Source: Gammaproteobacteria bacterium (GTDB lineage Bacteria > Pseudomonadota > Gammaproteobacteria > GRL18). From it: 6,360 nt of DNA. The notes below the pieces were generated by a model. It was not told the DNA's origin, did no database searches, and saw only the letters and a list, made by a program, of their open reading frames with translations. Every line of letters begins with the position of its first letter. Position 1 is the first letter of the stretch. The stretch lies in the NCBI GenBank assembly GCA_030632625.1, contig DAOVUK010000201.1, positions 1-6,360 on the forward strand. The letters are read 5' to 3'. Below are positions 4,947 to 6,360 of this stretch, piece after piece. Made by a program: the position numbers and the translations under genes.

Positions 4947-5064
4947 GGCTCTTCACAGAAATGCGTACTTTTCCAAACTGTAGAGACGTTGCATGCAACG
5001 TCTCTACCATATCTATGAATGCCAAATCCCTGAATACAAAAAGTACGCAATAATGTGAAGAACC
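4947..5064. mobile_element. 118-bp MITE-like element with 8-bp target duplication
   Basis: The 26-bp ends are imperfect inverted repeats (22 of 26 match): 4947-4972 begins GGCTCTTCACA and ends TGCGTACTTTT; 5039-5064 begins AAAAGTACGC and ends TGTGAAGAACC. The element is flanked by exact copies of CTAAAAAA at 4939-4946 and 5065-5072. It has no coding capacity. GG(C/T)TCTT-type ends, 8-bp duplications and an AT-rich target fit a non-autonomous relative of an ISL3-family insertion sequence; that family link is from memory. A perfect 28-bp palindrome sits at its centre. The insertion probably separated the membrane-protein genes from the amidohydrolase gene. Confidence 0.85.
4980..5007. repeat. 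Perfect 28-bp GTAG...CTAC palindrome
   Basis: The half-site GTAGAGACGTTGCA is followed directly by its exact reverse complement, with no loop. It forms the core of the 118-bp element. As RNA it would make a very stable hairpin that could block transcription or protect mRNA 3' ends. Its end CGTCTCTAC resembles CGCCCCTAC at 50-58, so the two palindromes probably belong to one class of repeat found in many bacteria. Confidence 0.9.
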
Positions 5065-5098
5065 CTAAAAAAGAATAAATCGCTCAGGACTATAGCTT

Positions 5099-6286
5099 AT
5101 GCCTTTGATTGAAGAAATTGTTAACAATAAAGAAGAACTTAAAAAATGGCGTCAGCAACTGCATGCCATCCCGGAAATTGCTTTTGATGAAGAAAAAACG
5201 GCGCAGTTTGTCGAACAAAAGCTGGCTTCCTTTGGTGTAAAGCTCCACCCCAGAATGGCAGGTACCGGGGTTATCGGTTCATTAAGCGCCGGCCATGGCA
5301 GAAACAGCAATGCTGATAACTCTTTTTCTGACAGCAGAGCCATAGCTCTGCGAGCGGATCTGGATGCACTGCCTATTGTAGAAAAAACCGGCGTCAGCTA
5401 TTGTTCAACCCATGCGGGTATGATGCATGCATGTGGTCATGATGGTCATACTGCCATGCTGCTTGGGGCGGCTCAATATTTATCCCAGCAGCAAAATTTT
5501 AATGGCACTGTCTATTTCGTCTTTCAACCAGCCGAAGAAAATGAAGGAGGAGGGCGGGTGTTGGTTGAGGAAGGCTTTTTTAAAAAATTCCCGGTTGATG
5601 CTATTTATGGTATGCATAACTGGCCTGGACTGGATGTGGGTAAGTTTGCTATTCGCAGCGGCCCTGTAATGGCGGCCTATGATGTTTTTGATATTTGTAT
5701 TAATGGTAAAGGCGGCCATGCCGCTGCACCGCATAACACCATTGATCCTATAGTGATTGCCGGTCAGCTGATCACGGCGATACAAAGTATCAGCTCCAGG
5801 CAGTGCAATCCACTGGATGCGGTAGTTGTTTCTATTACCCGGGTACATGCGGGCGACAGCTATAATGTCATTCCGGAGACTGCACACTTATCAGGCACTG
5901 TCAGGACATTCCACCAGCACATTCAGAATCAGATCATCACTCAATTAGAGCAAATGGTTCAATCTATCTGTGAAGCCTATGGTGCGACAGCAGAAATTGA
6001 TTATCAAAAACGTTACCCGTCAACCATCAATAGTGAAATTGAAACTGAAAAGGCTGTACTGGCTGCTATGGAAGTGGTTGGAAGCGACAATATTATTCAT
6101 GATAATCCGCCAAGTATGGGCTCAGAAGATTTTTCTTTCTTGCTGAATGAAGCAAAAGGCTGCTATGTCTCTATTGGTAATGGTGACAGCCCGTCATTGC
6201 ATAACCCTTATTATAATTTTAATGATGACATTTTGACTATCGGAGCCAGCTACTGGGTCAAAATGGTGCAGATGCAGTTAAACTGA
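5099..6286 (+). CDS. M20D-family metal-dependent amidohydrolase
   Basis: This 395-residue cytoplasmic enzyme belongs to the peptidase M20 subfamily D (hippurate hydrolase / N-acyl-amino-acid hydrolase type), which cleaves the amide bond of N-acylated amino acids with a two-metal centre. The visible family residues are ALRADLDALP (83-92), the metal-site MHACGHDGHT with C112 and H114, the catalytic/metal pair E146-E147 in FQPAEEN, H173 in GMHNWP, the lid-dimerisation segment GKGGHAAAPH (203-212), GSEDF (341-345) and H368 in LHNPYYNFND. All expected ligands are present, so it should be active. Length is normal. One oddity is a serine/asparagine-rich stretch (about residues 65-80) before ALRADLDALP, where relatives usually have a shorter turn. 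The AGGA SD (5086-5089) is nine bases from the ATG. The natural substrate cannot be told from sequence. Confidence 0.95.
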   Translation: MPLIEEIVNNKEELKKWRQQLHAIPEIAFDEEKTAQFVEQKLASFGVKLHPRMAGTGVIGSLSAGHGRNSNADNSFSDSRAIALRADLDALPIVEKTGVSYCSTHAGMMHACGHDGHTAMLLGAAQYLSQQQNFNGTVYFVFQPAEENEGGGRVLVEEGFFKKFPVDAIYGMHNWPGLDVGKFAIRSGPVMAAYDVFDICINGKGGHAAAPHNTIDPIVIAGQLITAIQSISSRQCNPLDAVVVSITRVHAGDSYNVIPETAHLSGTVRTFHQHIQNQIITQLEQMVQSICEAYGATAEIDYQKRYPSTINSEIETEKAVLAAMEVVGSDNIIHDNPPSMGSEDFSFLLNEAKGCYVSIGNGDSPSLHNPYYNFNDDILTIGASYWVKMVQMQLN

Positions 6287-6360
6287 TCCACTGGGTCAAT
6301 AGATTATGCTTGTGATGTCCGGGAATGTTAGTCTTGTATAAACACTATTATTTAAACAGT

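Noticed and set aside
5480..5887. Minus-strand 135-codon frame inside the amidohydrolase
   Set aside because: It is antisense to a clearly conserved enzyme whose catalytic motifs lie in the same stretch; no SD or family match.
6252..6299. 10-bp direct repeat ACTGGGTCAA at 6252-6261 and 6290-6299
   Set aside because: One copy is coding and the other lies just past the stop; too short to be more than chance or a tiny slip duplication.

Overview
The window is AT-rich bacterial chromosome with good Shine-Dalgarno sites. The gene content points to a gammaproteobacterium: a class-A-like Hsp20, a small rubredoxin, a START-domain lipid-binding protein with a signal peptide, a short acidic 'MLDFIFF' protein of a type I associate with gammaproteobacteria, and an M20D amidohydrolase. 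A perfect FNR-type site and two GTAG...CTAC palindromic repeats fit a facultative or microaerobic environmental lineage whose genome carries many small mobile repeats. I cannot name the genus. No rRNA, tRNA, CRISPR array, phage or transposase gene is visible.

Layout: (1) Positions 1-158 hold the cut-off end of a GTAG...CTAC palindromic repeat and an 11-bp hairpin. (2) On the minus strand lie hsp20 (159-587), with a strong SD and a plausible heat-shock promoter, and a rubredoxin gene too short for most ORF filters (904-1068), with its own near-consensus promoter and a terminator-like stem. (3) Diverging from rubredoxin is an FNR box at a class-II distance from a probable start site. It leads into a plus-strand unit: a short gene split by a frameshift at an A8 run (1292-1701), which overlaps by ATGA a START-domain gene (1698-2654). 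The first 57 codons of these two genes are related to each other, and so are their ribosome-binding sites. (4) A 174-bp gap with three strong hairpins precedes a stand-alone GAF gene (2829-3428), which converges on the acidic hypothetical gene (3446-3871, minus). (5) A plus-strand group of two small membrane proteins (4085-4552 and 4574-4942) is followed by an M20D amidohydrolase (5099-6286).

Between the last two genes sits a 118-bp non-coding element with 26-bp imperfect terminal inverted repeats, an exact 8-bp target duplication and a perfect 28-bp palindrome at its centre. It landed at the stop codon of the 4574-4942 gene. Removing the element and one target copy leaves only about 30 bp between that gene and the amidohydrolase, so it probably interrupted an operon.

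The genes do not form a recognisable pathway. Hsp20 is stress-related, rubredoxin is an electron carrier, and the START unit looks oxygen-responsive. The most interesting parts are the frameshifted, partly duplicated START leader gene and the MITE-like insertion. I found no convincing new multi-gene system.
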